A DNA stretch of 6,680 nt from Bacteroidales bacterium (GTDB lineage Bacteria; Bacteroidota; Bacteroidia; Bacteroidales; UBA4181), in contig JAISDP010000106.1 of assembly GCA_031264715.1 (NCBI GenBank), forward strand, positions 1 to 6,680, read 5' to 3'. The notes under the pieces were generated by a model. That model saw only the letters and a program-made list of their open reading frames with translations. It was not told the DNA's origin and searched no databases. Position 1 is the stretch's first letter, and each line of letters begins with the position of its first letter. Both the position numbers and the translations under genes were made by a program. Below are positions 6,533-6,680 of the stretch, piece after piece.

Positions 6533-6565
6533 ACTCAAGACAATTGCCTGTTGACTCAAGACAAT
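6532..6565 (+). repeat. 13-base direct repeat around the end of the DUF6807 gene
   Basis: GACTCAAGACAAT occurs at 6532-6544 and again at 6553-6565, with a period of 21 bases. The first copy begins at the last base of the DUF6807 stop codon. The second copy is preceded by TT, making the small palindrome TTGACTCAA. It could be a local duplication or a paired protein-binding site before the lipoprotein gene at 6591. Confidence 0.55.
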
Positions 6566-6590
6566 ACATCATTCATCATCAAATCGACAC

Positions 6591-6680
6591 ATGAAAAAAA
6601 TAATCGTAAGTATTTGCGCCATCGCCTGCTTCGCCTCCTGTAACAACGGAAGCGTGACCGAATGGGTGGCAACAGCGCCC
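6591..6680 (+). CDS. Lipoprotein, N-terminal fragment (runs off right edge)
   Basis: ATG at 6591 opens a frame that stays open for 30 codons to the window edge, starting MKKIIVSICAIACFASCNNG. This is a typical lipoprotein signal: a KK n-region, a hydrophobic core, and a lipobox FASC with the acylated Cys at residue 17, followed by polar NNG. The mature protein would be attached to a membrane, and in Bacteroidota many such lipoproteins reach the outer membrane or cell surface. The remaining visible residues, SVTEWVATAP, are too few to name a family. Its position 58 bases after the DUF6807 gene, on the same strand, suggests that it belongs to the same glycan-processing group, perhaps as another hydrolase. 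No Shine-Dalgarno is seen. Confidence 0.7.
   Translation, partial: MKKIIVSICAIACFASCNNGSVTEWVATAP

Overview
The window looks like a chromosomal segment from a member of the Bacteroidota, probably Bacteroidales. The reasons are several TAnnTTTG-type -7 promoter boxes, the lack of Shine-Dalgarno sequences in front of almost every gene, secreted glycan-processing proteins of types common in this phylum, and the style of the ValS and YigZ proteins. This assignment is inferred; there is no rRNA or other taxonomic marker in view.

Layout. Positions 1-66 (minus strand) hold the first 22 codons of valyl-tRNA synthetase, running off the left edge. Positions 67-304 are a divergent promoter region. Rightward from it runs a compact housekeeping group: a phosphofructokinase of the mixed-substrate 'PKTIDND' type (305-1318), a small two-helix membrane protein of unknown function (1351-1815), and a YigZ/IMPACT-family protein that starts at a TTG codon (1820-2416). 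A weak palindrome plus T-rich run at 2425-2446 may end this unit. A cytosolic M20 metallopeptidase follows (2530-3903).

The right half is a glycan-processing group. It holds a secreted six-hairpin glycosidase resembling alpha-L-rhamnosidases (3935-5560), a secreted DUF6807/'PmoA-family' protein (5630-6532), and the first 30 codons of a lipoprotein that runs off the right edge (from 6591). All three carry export signals, so they probably act outside the cytoplasm on a shared carbohydrate substrate. No SusC/SusD pair or regulator lies in view, so I cannot say whether this is part of a polysaccharide utilisation locus.

Most of the window is ordinary. I see no mobile element, CRISPR array, tRNA or rRNA. 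The points most worth a second look are the seven-codon leader ORF with a strong Shine-Dalgarno that overlaps the pfk start by ATGA, the substrate-determining residues of the PFK, the divergent catalytic motif of the rhamnosidase-like enzyme, and its pairing with a DUF6807 protein whose function is unknown.
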